Part shown: one piece after another, positions 1 to 7,502 of the stretch
Layout of the letters: every line of letters starts with the position of its first letter
Position numbering within the stretch: position 1 is the first letter of the stretch
From: Longilinea sp964536805
Lineage (GTDB): Bacteria > Chloroflexota > Anaerolineae > Anaerolineales > Anaerolineaceae
Assembly: GCA_964536805.1 (NCBI GenBank)
Contig: CAZHYQ010000005.1
Location: 1-64,000, forward strand
Length of the DNA: 64,000 bases
Reading direction: 5' to 3'
Notes under the pieces: generated by a model
Seen by the model: only the letters and a program-made list of their open reading frames with translations
Databases searched by the model: none
What the model was told of the DNA's origin: nothing
Program-made: the position numbers and the translations under genes

Positions 1-624
1 GTGGATATTCACGTGCTGCAGGGCGAACGCCCCATGTCGACCGACAATAACAGCCTGGGCCGCTTCCGCTTGGACGGCATTCCCCCGGCACCGCGCGGTC
101 TGCCGCAGGTTGAAGTGACCTTCGATATTGATGCCAACGGCATCCTCAACGTCTCGGCCAAGGATCAGGCTTCCGGCAAGGAGCAGCGCGTGACAATCAC
201 GGCTTCGACCAACCTGAACAAATCGGATATCGAGCGCATGGTGGAAGACGCCAAGAAAAACGAGGCGCAGGATAACCGCAGAAAAGAACTGGTTGAAGCG
301 CGCAATCAGGCGGATAACATTGCCTACCAGGTGGAAAAGAGCCTGCGCGAGAATGCCGCGGTACCTGCTGAATTGCGCGGCGAAGCTGAAAATGCCGTGC
401 GCGATTTGCGCCAAGCTGCCGGCGGAGAGGATTTGAACCGCATCCGCAGCCTGACGGAAAAAATGCAGCAGCTTGCTGCGCAGATTGCCCAGTCTGCCCA
501 GTCGGGCGGCCCCTCGCAGGGCAACCCGGGCGGTAATAACCCCGACGGCAACTCATCCGGCGGCGGCAACCCCGGCAACGACGGCCAAGGCGAAGTTGTG
601 GACGGCGAATTTCGCCAGGCATAA
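1..624 (+). CDS. dnaK: Chaperone DnaK (Hsp70), C-terminal part
   Basis: This is the 3' end of an Hsp70 gene that begins left of the window, so the GTG at base 1 is an internal codon. The visible 207 residues start in the substrate-binding beta domain, with the family stretch GRFRLDGIPPAPRG and the segment DIDANGILNVSAKD. The alpha-helical lid follows (about residues 75-165), then a Gly/Asn/Ser-rich disordered tail ending EVVDGEFRQA. The ATPase domain lies outside the window. DnaK binds exposed hydrophobic peptides in the cytoplasm and cycles with DnaJ and GrpE, neither of which is seen here. The gene converges on pyrH across a shared hairpin terminator. Confidence 0.97.
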   Translation: MDIHVLQGERPMSTDNNSLGRFRLDGIPPAPRGLPQVEVTFDIDANGILNVSAKDQASGKEQRVTITASTNLNKSDIERMVEDAKKNEAQDNRRKELVEARNQADNIAYQVEKSLRENAAVPAELRGEAENAVRDLRQAAGGEDLNRIRSLTEKMQQLAAQIAQSAQSGGPSQGNPGGNNPDGNSSGGGNPGNDGQGEVVDGEFRQA

Positions 625-646
625 CCTCAAGGGTAAATAAGAACAA

Positions 647-676
647 AACGGCGGGTCAATTGGCCCGCCGTTATTT
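647..676. terminator. Bidirectional rho-independent terminator between dnaK and pyrH
   Basis: A 9-bp perfect stem (AACGGCGGG at 647-655, CCCGCCGTT at 664-672) encloses an 8-nt loop. It is followed by TTATTTGATT on the plus strand and by TTTTGTTCTTATT on the minus strand. It lies between convergent stop codons and can serve both genes. Confidence 0.8.
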
Positions 677-704
677 GATTCAATGTTGGATTTTGTAATT
701 GGTA

Positions 705-1421
705 TTATGCATGAACCAGCGTGCCCACGGGTTCGCCAATCAACGCCTTGCGCAGGGCGGAGTTATCCCACAAATTGAGCACCAGGATGGGTAATTTGTT
801 TTCCATGCAGAGCGAAACGGCGGTGCTGTCCATCACTTCCAGACGGCGGTTGAGCGTATCGATATAGGTCAGCTCATTGAACTTGATCGCGTTTGGATTC
901 TTTTTTGGATCGCTGTCGTAGACGCCGTCGACCTTGGTGGCCTTGATCAGCACATCCGCGTCGATTTCCATGGCGCGCAGCGCAGCCGCCGTGTCCGTGG
1001 AGAAGTATGGGTTGCCAGTGCCGCCGCCGAAAATGACGACCCGGCCTTTTTCAAGGTGGCGGATGGCGCGCCGGCGGATATACGGTTCGGCTACCGAGCG
1101 CATTTCAATGGCAGATTGGACCCGCGTCCAGACGCCCAAACCCTCCAGAGAGTCCATCAGCGCCAGGGCATTCATCACTGTGGCCAGCATGCCCATGTAA
1201 TCGGCTGTGGCGCGGTCCATGCCCAGTTCCAGACCGACCCGCCCGCGCCAAAGGTTGCCAGCGCCAATGACAATGGCCACATCCACGCCCATTTCCCGCA
1301 CTTCTTTGACCCGAAGGGCGATATCGCGGGCACGTTGAGGGTCGATGCCGTTGCCGCTGTCACCCGAGAGGGCTTCGCCACTTAGTTTGAGCAGTATGCG
1401 GTGGAATTTGAGGCTTTCCAT
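705..1421 (-). CDS. pyrH: Uridylate (UMP) kinase
   Basis: Hexameric cytoplasmic UMP kinase of the amino-acid-kinase fold, which phosphorylates UMP to UDP with ATP in pyrimidine nucleotide synthesis. The sequence shows the N-terminal LLKLSGEALSG phosphate-binding strand-loop, a GAGNLWRG loop, the signature GGGTGNPYFSTDTAA and IKATKVDGVYDSDPKKNP. At 238 residues it is normal length. I chose the ATG at 1421 because AAGGAAGGTG sits 5 nt upstream. An in-frame ATG at 1442 would add seven residues but lacks a ribosome-binding site. It lies downstream of rpsB and tsf, the usual order, but a strong terminator separates it from tsf, and frr, which commonly follows, is not here. Confidence 0.96.
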   Translation of the reverse strand: MESLKFHRILLKLSGEALSGDSGNGIDPQRARDIALRVKEVREMGVDVAIVIGAGNLWRGRVGLELGMDRATADYMGMLATVMNALALMDSLEGLGVWTRVQSAIEMRSVAEPYIRRRAIRHLEKGRVVIFGGGTGNPYFSTDTAAALRAMEIDADVLIKATKVDGVYDSDPKKNPNAIKFNELTYIDTLNRRLEVMDSTAVSLCMENKLPILVLNLWDNSALRKALIGEPVGTLVHA

Positions 1422-1451
1422 CCAGTCACCTTCCTTTTTCATGGAATTTTC

Positions 1452-1482
1452 TAAAAAAAGGCCAACCGGATGGTTGGCCTTT
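1452..1482 (-). terminator. Rho-independent terminator between tsf and pyrH
   Basis: On the minus strand an 11-bp stem (AAAGGCCAACC / GGTTGGCCTTT, plus-strand 1457-1467 and 1472-1482) with a 4-nt loop runs straight into a T-rich tract. It lies 11 bp past the tsf stop, so most rpsB-tsf transcripts should end before pyrH. Confidence 0.75.
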
Positions 1483-1492
1483 GATGGATGAA

Positions 1493-2098
1493 TTACTCAG
1501 CGTCTGATTCGCCAAGCGCCCAACGGGCAAAACGGCGGATAATGATGTTTTCACCCGTCTTCATGACGGTGTCGTTCAGAAGCTGCTGAATGGTGATCTC
1601 TTCATTGCGGATGTATTTCTGGCGCAGCAGGACCACTTCGTCTTTGAACTTGTTCAGGTTTCCCTCAACAATGCGCGGCAGGATGTTTTCCGGTTTGCCT
1701 TCTTCGCGCGCCTTGGCAGTAGCGATGGCTGCTTCGTGATCGAGAACTTCCTGGGGAATATTCTCTTCGCGGATATAGACCGGCGAAGCGGCAGCGACCT
1801 GCAGGGCAATCTCATGGGCAAATTGGCGGAAAGCGTCTGAGCGGCCGACGAAATCGGTTTCGCAATTCACTTCAACCATCACGCCAACCCGGCCGTTGCC
1901 GTGGTTGTACAGTTCAACCACGCCTTCAGAAGCCCGGCGGTCTGAGCGTTTGGCTGCAGTGGCCAGACCTTTTTCACGCAGGATGTCAACGGCTTTTTTA
2001 TAGTCGCCGTCTGCTGTTTCAAGCGCCTTGCGGCAGTCCAGAATGCCTGCGCCGGTTGCTTCGCGCAGTTGTTTAATCATTTCGGTCGTAATTACCAT
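1493..2098 (-). CDS. tsf: Translation elongation factor Ts
   Basis: EF-Ts is the nucleotide-exchange factor that regenerates EF-Tu-GTP in the cytoplasm. The 201-residue protein has the N-terminal UBA-like helical domain (IKQLREATGAGILDCRKAL) and the TDFVGR motif of the EF-Tu-contacting core near residue 80. It is much shorter than the roughly 283-residue E. coli protein and matches the short single-core form of some other phyla. The start ATG follows AAGGAA. rpsB lies 57 bp upstream on the same strand, the usual pairing. Confidence 0.96.
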   Translation of the reverse strand: MVITTEMIKQLREATGAGILDCRKALETADGDYKKAVDILREKGLATAAKRSDRRASEGVVELYNHGNGRVGVMVEVNCETDFVGRSDAFRQFAHEIALQVAAASPVYIREENIPQEVLDHEAAIATAKAREEGKPENILPRIVEGNLNKFKDEVVLLRQKYIRNEEITIQQLLNDTVMKTGENIIIRRFARWALGESDAE

Positions 2099-2155
2099 TC
2101 CAGTTCCTTTTCCTCGTCCAGAGACCTATTCCATCCGATCCTGAGAGACCGGTTA

Positions 2156-3028
2156 TTATTCTGCTTTTTCTTCTTCTGCGGCTTCTTCAACAGCAGGTTT
2201 GCTGCCGAGTTTTGCAAGGGTGGATTCACCCAGCAGATCTTTGTCTTCCATGTCGGTCTCAACATCCATTTCGCGTTGGTGAGTTGCGATACCGGACATG
2301 GCTACATGCGTGCCAGCTTCTGCTGTTTCTTCTTCTTCCTTGCGGGCTGCCTTGCCTTCAAGCACAGCGTCTGCAATTTTGCCGACCAGCAATTTGATGG
2401 CGCGAATCGCATCGTCATTGGAGGGGATGACATAATCGACGCCGCGCGGGTCGCAGTTGGTATCCACCATGGCGATGACGGGGATTTCTTTAATGTTTGC
2501 TTCACGGACTGCGGTATCTTCGCGGCCGACATCGATAATAAATACCAGATCGGGAACGCGCTTCAGTTTGCGAACGCCGCTCAGGCGCAGATCGAGGCGC
2601 TTGATTTCACGGTCGATCAGCAGAGCTTCTTTTTTGGTCAGGCGGTTGATTTCACCGGTCTCGTGCATCTTTTCAAGCCGGTCCAGTTCCTGAATTCGTT
2701 GGTAAATGGTGGTCCAGTTGGTAAGCATGCCGCCCAGCCAGCGTTCGGTCACGTATGGCATACCGCAGCGTTCTGCTTCTTCGCGGATGGTTTCCTGTGC
2801 CTGGCGCTTGGTGCCAACGAAGAGAATGGATCCGCCGCCCGAAACGGTGTCGCGGACGAGGTTGTAGGCGGTATTCAGCGATTTGACCGTTTGCTGCAGG
2901 TCAATGATGTGAATGCCGTTGCGCTCGGTAAAAATATACGGGCGCATGAGGGGGTGCCATTTATTGGTGCGATGGCCGAAATGTACGCCGCTCTCGAGGA
3001 GAGCTTTCATCGAAATTACTGCTGCCAT
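2156..3028 (-). CDS. rpsB: 30S ribosomal protein S2
   Basis: Small-subunit protein S2. Family signatures are GVHFGHRTNKWHP near the N-terminus, RWLGGMLTNW near residue 98, and GVDYVIPSNDDAIRAIKLL near residue 200. The S2 core ends near residue 230. About 60 further residues are acidic and low-complexity (runs of Glu and Ala, ending EEAAEEEKAE), longer than in E. coli S2 and probably disordered. The start ATG follows an AAGGAG-type site. The gene leads the rpsB-tsf unit, with a promoter candidate about 130 bp upstream. Confidence 0.96.
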   Translation of the reverse strand: MAAVISMKALLESGVHFGHRTNKWHPLMRPYIFTERNGIHIIDLQQTVKSLNTAYNLVRDTVSGGGSILFVGTKRQAQETIREEAERCGMPYVTERWLGGMLTNWTTIYQRIQELDRLEKMHETGEINRLTKKEALLIDREIKRLDLRLSGVRKLKRVPDLVFIIDVGREDTAVREANIKEIPVIAMVDTNCDPRGVDYVIPSNDDAIRAIKLLVGKIADAVLEGKAARKEEEETAEAGTHVAMSGIATHQREMDVETDMEDKDLLGESTLAKLGSKPAVEEAAEEEKAE

Positions 3029-3160
3029 TGTTTCCTGACTCCTTGCGTTATTCTTCCGCTCCCGTCATTCCTGCCCTTCACTGTCAGCGACAGCACGCCT
3101 GGCGGGTCGAGGAGCGTGCGAAATGGGGTGATTTTGCTTTACCCAGGGCAAAGCCGATCA

Positions 3161-3190
3161 AGTATATCACAGGTAAGTCGAAATGGTCTA
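3161..3190 (-). promoter_or_regulatory. Candidate promoter of rpsB-tsf
   Basis: On the minus strand, TAGACC (3190-3185), an 18-nt spacer and TATACT (3166-3161) preceded by TGA, giving an extended -10 box. Transcription would start near 3154 and leave a roughly 125-nt leader before rpsB. I could not identify a ribosomal-protein-binding structure in that leader. Confidence 0.45.
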
Positions 3191-3328
3191 GAATTTGCTG
3201 TCTGTGGAATTGGGCAGAATATGGCATTTTCAACGGGTTGACGTTTGATTAAAAATGGTGCATAATAGGACAATAATAGTAATAATATTCCAAATTTTAC
3301 CATTACTGGTATGAGAAAGGGACCGCAT

Positions 3329-3517
3329 ATGGCTTCAGAAGGTTCGGCTTGTGCTTGTGGCGGGAATTGCAGTTGCGGCAGTCATGAGGATGAAGCGCCC
3401 CGCGTATTCCTCACCCGGGAGGAATATATTCAACGGTTGGAAACCTATTTGGAAGATTTGAAAGCGGAAATTGAGGCAGTGAATAACGAACTGGCAGAGC
3501 TGCGCCAGCCTGCTTGA
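3329..3517 (+). CDS. Small Cys-rich coiled-coil protein, unknown function
   Basis: A 62-residue protein I do not recognise. Its N-terminus holds four closely spaced cysteines and a histidine (CACGGNCSCGSH, residues 6-17), which looks like a small metal-binding cluster. The rest is charged and heptad-like (EEYIQRLETYLEDLKAEIEAVNNELAELRQ) and probably forms one coiled-coil helix. Start: the ATG at 3329 follows GAAAGGGAC. An ATG at 3311 would add MRKGPH. It stands alone between rpsB and a perfect terminator. I assign no function. Confidence 0.65.
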   Translation: MASEGSACACGGNCSCGSHEDEAPRVFLTREEYIQRLETYLEDLKAEIEAVNNELAELRQPA

Positions 3518-3535
3518 GAATTTGATTTCGACACA

Positions 3536-3576
3536 AAATAACGGAAGGCTTAGAAAGCCTTCCGTTATTTTATTTA
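3536..3576 (+). terminator. Rho-independent terminator after the Cys-rich small protein
   Basis: A perfect 15-bp stem (3536-3550 with 3556-3570), a 5-nt loop and a TTATTTTATTT tail. The AT-rich outer stem also supplies a U-run on the opposite strand, so it may stop transcription from the CBS gene at 3623 as well. Confidence 0.8.
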
Positions 3577-3622
3577 CCCTGAAATTGTTATAGGGATAAC
3601 ACTTATATTATTCTAGAAATAA

Positions 3623-4060
3623 CTACGCCCGGCGTCCGAGTATATAATTCTCCAGTCCCTTGATGAGATACTGTTGGTCGGCGATGACTTCCTTCACGAC
3701 ATCGCCGATGGAAATGACCCCCAGGATGGTTTCGCCATCCGCCACAGGCAGGTGGCGGATGTGTTTGTCGGTCATCAGACCCATGCAATCTTCGAGAGTC
3801 TGAAGCGGGGTGACGCAGTAAACCGGATAAGTCATGACATCATTAATCGGGGCTTCAGGGCCGCGATTCATCAATACGCCGCGGCGGGCGTAATCGCGTT
3901 CTGAAAAGATGCCGACCAGCGTGCTGCCGTCCATTACCAGGACGGCACCAATCCTTTTGTCTGCCATCAATTCAAGCGCGGAACGGATGGATGAACTGGG
4001 GGCTACCGACCAAATCTGATCGCCTTTTCTCTTTAAAATGCTTTGAACGGTTGTGGTCAT
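3623..4060 (-). CDS. Tandem CBS-domain protein
   Basis: A 145-residue cytoplasmic protein of two CBS domains (about residues 10-62 and 76-130) and little else. Visible CBS elements are ALELMADKRIGAVLVMDG, LVGIFSERDYAR, MTDKHIRHLPVADG and ILGVISIGDVVKEVI. Free CBS pairs usually bind adenosyl nucleotides and act as energy sensors or regulatory subunits; the partner here is unknown. The ATG at 4060 follows TGGAGGGACC; the longer reading frame upstream lacks a ribosome-binding site. It is divergent from a second CBS gene at 4393. Confidence 0.85.
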   Translation of the reverse strand: MTTTVQSILKRKGDQIWSVAPSSSIRSALELMADKRIGAVLVMDGSTLVGIFSERDYARRGVLMNRGPEAPINDVMTYPVYCVTPLQTLEDCMGLMTDKHIRHLPVADGETILGVISIGDVVKEVIADQQYLIKGLENYILGRRA

Positions 4061-4150
4061 TTTGGGTCCCTCCAGGTCCGCTTTGCGAAACGCATCATTC
4101 CGAAAGAATAACATCAAGTGGATTTCGATATTCGTGATCCATTGATATAT

Positions 4151-4177
4151 ATTATACAAAAAAGATCAAAAATGCAA
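4151..4177 (-). promoter_or_regulatory. Candidate promoter of the leftward CBS gene
   Basis: On the minus strand, TTGCAT (4177-4172), a 15-nt spacer and a perfect TATAAT (4156-4151). Transcription would start about 85 nt before the ATG at 4060. Confidence 0.45.
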
Positions 4178-4275
4178 ATAATCAGTAAAGGATTGTGTTC
4201 GAAATAGTTTCATATTTATGACGATCCTCCTTTTTAGAGGGGATTGGTCATGCTAAAGGCTGGCAAATGGTCAGC

Positions 4276-4303
4276 TTGTTTTTCAAACCCTTTCTGCTAT
4301 ACT
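4276..4303 (+). promoter_or_regulatory. Candidate promoter of the rightward CBS gene
   Basis: TTGTTT (4276-4281), a 16-nt spacer and TATACT (4298-4303), about 90 bp before the ATG at 4393. Confidence 0.45.
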
Positions 4304-4392
4304 CTTAATTACATTCTCCCTTTTGTCCGTTTGTATACTATCTCCGTGGGGAATGGTCTTTCAAACGACCACTTAATATAAGGAGACGGATT

Positions 4393-4812
4393 ATGCAACT
4401 CAGTGTGAAGGATTGGATGAAGGATCTGGTTGTCTACATCGATCCAGATAACAACGTCTGTGAAGCATTGGAAAAGATGCGCCACCGCTACATCAACAGC
4501 CTGATCGTCAATAAGTCTGAAACCAATCCAGAATATGGCATTATCACTTCCATCGATATCGTGGATAAAATCGTCGCACAGCAGCGGGATCCTTCCAAGA
4601 CCAAAGTGCGCGAGATCATGAATTCGCCGGTGATCTCGGTGAAAACCAGCATGTCGCTTGCTGAATGCGCTAAAAAGATGAAGGAAGCACGCATCCATCA
4701 TTTGCCGGTTGTCAACGATCACGGCGATATTGTGGGTTTGATTTCTTCCACCGATTTTCTGATCGTGGCCGAAGTGATGGGTAAAGGTTTTGACGAGCGC
4801 GCATTAAGCTAA
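4393..4812 (+). CDS. Tandem CBS-domain protein
   Basis: A 139-residue two-CBS-domain protein, divergent from the similar gene at 3623. The first CBS covers about residues 8-60 (ALEKMRHRYINSLIV...GIITSIDIVDKIV). The second covers about 75-130 (SLAECAKKMKEARIHHLPVVNDHGDIVGLISSTDFL). The start ATG follows ATAAGGAGAC. As for other stand-alone CBS pairs, an adenine-nucleotide-sensing regulatory role is likely, with unknown target. The pair differ in sequence, so this is not a recent duplication. Confidence 0.85.
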   Translation: MQLSVKDWMKDLVVYIDPDNNVCEALEKMRHRYINSLIVNKSETNPEYGIITSIDIVDKIVAQQRDPSKTKVREIMNSPVISVKTSMSLAECAKKMKEARIHHLPVVNDHGDIVGLISSTDFLIVAEVMGKGFDERALS

Positions 4813-4848
4813 ACCGGTTCATTTTTTAGGATCAACGGCGCATCAGGG

Positions 4849-4854
4849 TATAAT
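4849..4854 (+). promoter_or_regulatory. -10 box 7 nt before a start codon (leaderless candidate)
   Basis: Perfect TATAAT separated from the ATG at 4862 by 7 nt, with no Shine-Dalgarno sequence at a usable distance. Transcription would start at or next to the start codon. Confidence 0.55.
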
Positions 4855-4861
4855 TGCCAGG

Positions 4862-5416
4862 ATGCGCCGATTTATTTATACATCCTTATTATTCCTATTG
4901 CTTCTCGCGCTGATTTCAGGCCTCCCGTCCCCGGTTTTGGCACAGGCTGGCGGCACCAGTACGCCGCAGCTGATTACGCCGGTCGAGACGGCTACTCCGC
5001 AGCCGGATGGTTCCATCATCCATGAGGTGCAATACGGACAGGCCCTGGTAATGATAGCTTCAGCCTACGGCGTGCCGATGAACGAGTTGATCGCATTAAA
5101 CAACCTGAGCGGCACCAATCCTGTGTTGTTCATTGGACAGAAATTGGTCATCCGGCTGGCACCAACCGCTACCATCACAACCACGCCAACCACCACGCTT
5201 AAGCCGCCCACCCGTACTGCCACTCTGACGGCCACGCCTGTCACGCCAACGGTTACCCGTACGATCACGCCCACACCAACATCCACCCCGCGCTCATGGA
5301 TGCCCGATTTTCGCAAAATGAACCGCAGCGTCCGGCAGCCGTTAGGCTTTGGAATTCTGATAGTCTCGGCCCTCGGTCTGCTGGTGGTGTTGTTCTTCGG
5401 TTTTCGGAAGAAATAA
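4862..5416 (+). CDS. Membrane-anchored LysM-domain protein
   Basis: A 184-residue exported protein. Residues 1-27 form a signal peptide (hydrophobic run, then VLAQA). Residues 53-99 form one LysM domain (EVQYGQALVMIASAYGVP...IGQKLVIRL), which binds N-acetylglucosamine-containing glycan such as peptidoglycan. Residues 100-145 are a Thr/Pro-rich linker. Residues 157-181 form a transmembrane helix followed by FRKK, a stop-transfer signal. The domain is thus probably displayed outside the membrane on a flexible stalk. There is no catalytic domain, so a tethering or sensing role is most likely. The gene is probably transcribed without a leader. Confidence 0.8.
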   Translation: MRRFIYTSLLFLLLLALISGLPSPVLAQAGGTSTPQLITPVETATPQPDGSIIHEVQYGQALVMIASAYGVPMNELIALNNLSGTNPVLFIGQKLVIRLAPTATITTTPTTTLKPPTRTATLTATPVTPTVTRTITPTPTSTPRSWMPDFRKMNRSVRQPLGFGILIVSALGLLVVLFFGFRKK

Positions 5417-5428
5417 TTACCCTAATAA

Positions 5429-5464
5429 AACAAGAGCTGCCATGTATACATGGCAGCTCTTGTT
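5429..5464. terminator. Bidirectional terminator between the LysM gene and cysE
   Basis: A perfect 36-bp palindrome, two 18-nt arms meeting at GTATAC, flanked by T-rich sequence on both strands. It lies between convergent genes and should terminate both. Confidence 0.8.
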
Positions 5465-5483
5465 GTTTACATCCAAGAATTGT

Positions 5484-6281
5484 TCAGATCATGAAATCTT
5501 CGCCATGCCAAACCCCATGGTCAGGGGCATGAACAAGCGCCGGTTCCAGGCGGCGGTCGTCGCTGCCCACAGCGGCATGTTCGTGCCCATTTCCATTACC
5601 ATTGCCATTCCCGTTTGAATTGCCGGAAGCATGCAGTTCAACCATATGGACATTGAGCAGTTTTTCCAGGGTTTCCAGGCGGTTCATAACCGAGGCCATC
5701 GATTGCCCGATGGTATCGGGCAGCCGGTCATGGTGCAAATCGACGCCATCATCCTTTTGTTTGCTGCGCAGGACAATTTGACCTGGTACGCCCACCACCA
5801 CTGAATTGGCTGGCGCAGGTCTCACCACAACGGCATTGGCGCCAATGCGGCTGCCGTCGCCGATGAGAATATTTCCCAAAACTTTGGCGCCCGCGCCGAT
5901 GACCACGTTGTTCCCGATGGTGGGGTGGCGCTTCCCTTTTTGAAGGTTGACGCCGCCCAGCGTGACGCCGTGATACAGCGTGACATCGTTGCCAATCTCA
6001 GCCGTTTCGCCGATGACGACGCCCATGCCGTGATCGATGAAAAAGCCGGAGCCAATGGTCGCGCCAGGGTGAATTTCAATGCCGGTAAAAAAGCGCGTAA
6101 TCTGAGAAAGCCAGCGGCCGGCCAGTTTCCAATTGTGAGTCCACAACCAATGCGCCACGCGGTGGCTCCACAAGGCATGCAACCCCGGGTAAGTCAAGGC
6201 GACTTCGAATTTGGTGCGTGCCGCCGGATCGCGGTCAAATACGACTTTCAGATCATTGCTAAGAGTGTTCAATAGTTTCAT
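5484..6281 (-). CDS. cysE: Serine O-acetyltransferase
   Basis: Acetylates L-serine with acetyl-CoA to O-acetylserine, the first step of cysteine synthesis and substrate of CysK next door. After an N-terminal helical region, residues 70-190 show the left-handed beta-helix hexapeptide repeats and the family stretch IDHGMGVVIGETAEIG with the catalytic His, then LYHGVTLGG and GNNVVIGAGAKVLG. The 265-residue protein ends in an unusual extension with an Asn-Gly repeat (GNGNGNGNGNG near residue 220) and a His-rich tail, probably disordered. It follows cysK by 45 bp on the same strand. Confidence 0.93.
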   Translation of the reverse strand: MKLLNTLSNDLKVVFDRDPAARTKFEVALTYPGLHALWSHRVAHWLWTHNWKLAGRWLSQITRFFTGIEIHPGATIGSGFFIDHGMGVVIGETAEIGNDVTLYHGVTLGGVNLQKGKRHPTIGNNVVIGAGAKVLGNILIGDGSRIGANAVVVRPAPANSVVVGVPGQIVLRSKQKDDGVDLHHDRLPDTIGQSMASVMNRLETLEKLLNVHMVELHASGNSNGNGNGNGNGHEHAAVGSDDRRLEPALVHAPDHGVWHGEDFMI

Positions 6282-6326
6282 CCTATAAACCCTGCCTTTG
6301 GTGGCTAGCCATCAGCCAACCGTCCT

Positions 6327-7259
6327 TCAATCAGCCAGATCTGCGAATAATGCCGTGCTTAGATACCGTTCGCCAAAGGACGGAATGATCACAACGATCA
6401 ACTTGCCGGCATTTTCAGGCCGGCGGGAAACCTGCAGCGCGGCCCAGGTGGCGGCGCCTGAACTGATGCCCACCAATAATCCTTCGCGGCGGGCCATATC
6501 GCGGGCGGTGGCAAAGGCATCCTCAGCCTTGACCCGGATCACTTCGTCATAGATCTTGGTGTTCAGTACTTCCGGCACAAAACCAGCGCCTAGGCCCTGG
6601 ATGGGATGGGGACCTTTCACGCCGCCTGAAAGCACCGGGGAGGCGTCGGGTTCAACAGCCACGGCCTTAAAAGACGGCTTGCGCGATTTTAGCACTTCGC
6701 TGATGCCGGTGATGGTGCCGCCGGTGCCCACGCCAGCCACCAAAAAGTCCACCTTGCCGTCGGTATCGCGCCAAATTTCTTCAGCGGTGGTGCGGCGGTG
6801 AATTTCGGGATTGGCCGGGTTGTTGAACTGCTGCGGGATGAAGTAGCGCGGGTCGGCAGCCGCCATTTCTTCTGCTTTGCGGATGGCGCCAGCCATGCCT
6901 TCGGATCCGGGGGTCAGGATCAATTCGGCTCCATAGGCACGCAACAATATGCGCCGTTCCTTGCTGGCGGTTTCAGGCATGACCAGGGCAGTCTTATATC
7001 CGCGCGCCGCTGCAACAAAAGCCAGCGCAATACCGGTATTGCCGCTGGTGGGCTCCAGGATGATGGTATCGGGCTTGATTTTGCCAGCCTTTTCGGCGGC
7101 ATCGATCATGGCAACGCCGATGCGGTCCTTGACGCTGTGAGCCGGGTTGTAGAACTCGAGTTTGGCTACCACTTCGGCCACGCTTCCTTCGGTGAGACGG
7201 TTAATACGCACAAGCGGTGTATTTCCAACCAGATCAGTGACATTATTTGCGATTTTCAC
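6327..7259 (-). CDS. cysK: Cysteine synthase (O-acetylserine sulfhydrylase)
   Basis: A PLP enzyme that makes cysteine from O-acetylserine and sulfide. Visible are VGNTPLVRINRL at the N-terminus, the PLP-lysine motif NPAHSVKDRIGVAMI, the substrate loop PTSGNTGIALA and the phosphate-binding GVGTGGTITG. At 310 residues it is normal length. I chose GTG at 7259 because GAGGA lies 8 nt upstream; a TTG at 7274 would add MRNSS. It leads a two-gene unit with cysE. Upstream is a consensus promoter and a 237-nt structured leader with a short Cys-containing reading frame, suggesting attenuation by cysteine supply. Confidence 0.95.
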   Translation of the reverse strand: MKIANNVTDLVGNTPLVRINRLTEGSVAEVVAKLEFYNPAHSVKDRIGVAMIDAAEKAGKIKPDTIILEPTSGNTGIALAFVAAARGYKTALVMPETASKERRILLRAYGAELILTPGSEGMAGAIRKAEEMAAADPRYFIPQQFNNPANPEIHRRTTAEEIWRDTDGKVDFLVAGVGTGGTITGISEVLKSRKPSFKAVAVEPDASPVLSGGVKGPHPIQGLGAGFVPEVLNTKIYDEVIRVKAEDAFATARDMARREGLLVGISSGAATWAALQVSRRPENAGKLIVVIIPSFGERYLSTALFADLAD

Positions 7260-7305
7260 GGAAGAATTCCTCAATTTACTAACAGAAAAGATGCATTAAT
7301 AAAAT

Positions 7306-7399
7306 ACGGCCAACTGGCAAAACAAAACGGCGGGCAAAAGACCTGCTTTTCCCTGAGGGGATCAGCGGGGCTGTTGTTCGCCGCTTGCCAGTTGGCCGT
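7306..7399 (-). terminator. Candidate attenuator hairpin in the cysK leader
   Basis: Two perfectly complementary 15-nt arms (7385-7399 and 7306-7320) form a long-range stem on the minus strand, extended inside by GCGGCG/CGCCGU pairing. It is followed by ATTTTATT, a modest U-tract, 46 nt before the cysK start. A competing stem pairs 7432-7445 with 7365-7377 (13 bp, one bulge). The two pairings cross in order, so they cannot form together except as a pseudoknot. This is the arrangement of an attenuator, inferred from sequence only. Confidence 0.5.
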
Positions 7400-7429
7400 T
7401 GGAATGTGTAAACGAACTGGAATGCGGTG

Positions 7430-7495
7430 CTACAACAGGCCCCGCCCCAGACACATGCAATTTAATTGCTTAATAACTACAATATAACTAAACAT
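7430..7495 (-). CDS. Putative cysteine leader peptide (attenuator uORF)
   Basis: A 21-codon reading frame starting ATG at 7495 and ending TAG at 7430, at the very 5' end of the cysK leader. The peptide reads MFSYIVVIKQLNCMCLGRGL plus one Leu. Its two Cys codons (UGC at 7459-7457 and UGU at 7453-7451) stand almost together. The ATG lies 7 nt from the -10 box, so it would be read as a leaderless message. The antiterminator arm begins 12 nt after the first Cys codon and overlaps the last codons and stop. Stalling on Cys codons could therefore leave that arm free, while termination at the stop would cover it. Confidence 0.5.
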   Translation of the reverse strand: MFSYIVVIKQLNCMCLGRGLL

Positions 7496-7502
7496 AGTCG
7501 AA

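Larger units (their letters stand above)
4061..4392. other. 332-bp divergent intergenic region between two CBS genes
   Basis: I see no gene here. The region carries one promoter candidate facing each way (listed separately) and otherwise AT-rich sequence without a clear RNA gene or repeat. Confidence 0.6.

Noticed and set aside
2069..3241. A 390-codon open frame on the plus strand across rpsB and tsf
   Set aside because: It lies opposite two certain genes and encodes low-complexity Phe-rich sequence without family features; it is a shadow of their codon use.
5250..5416. Sortase sorting signal at the end of the LysM protein
   Set aside because: There is a C-terminal helix and a basic tail, but no LPXTG-like motif before the helix.
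5560..5625. Simple-sequence repeat in cysE as a phase-variation site
   Set aside because: The Asn-Gly repeat is in 6-bp units, so slippage would keep the reading frame; it is more likely just a flexible tail.
7259..7500. T-box or SAM riboswitch in the cysK leader
   Set aside because: A GUAGCACCGC stretch loosely resembles part of a T-box, but the AGGGUGGNACCGCG core and its position before the terminator are missing, and no S-box core is present. The leader peptide explains the layout better.
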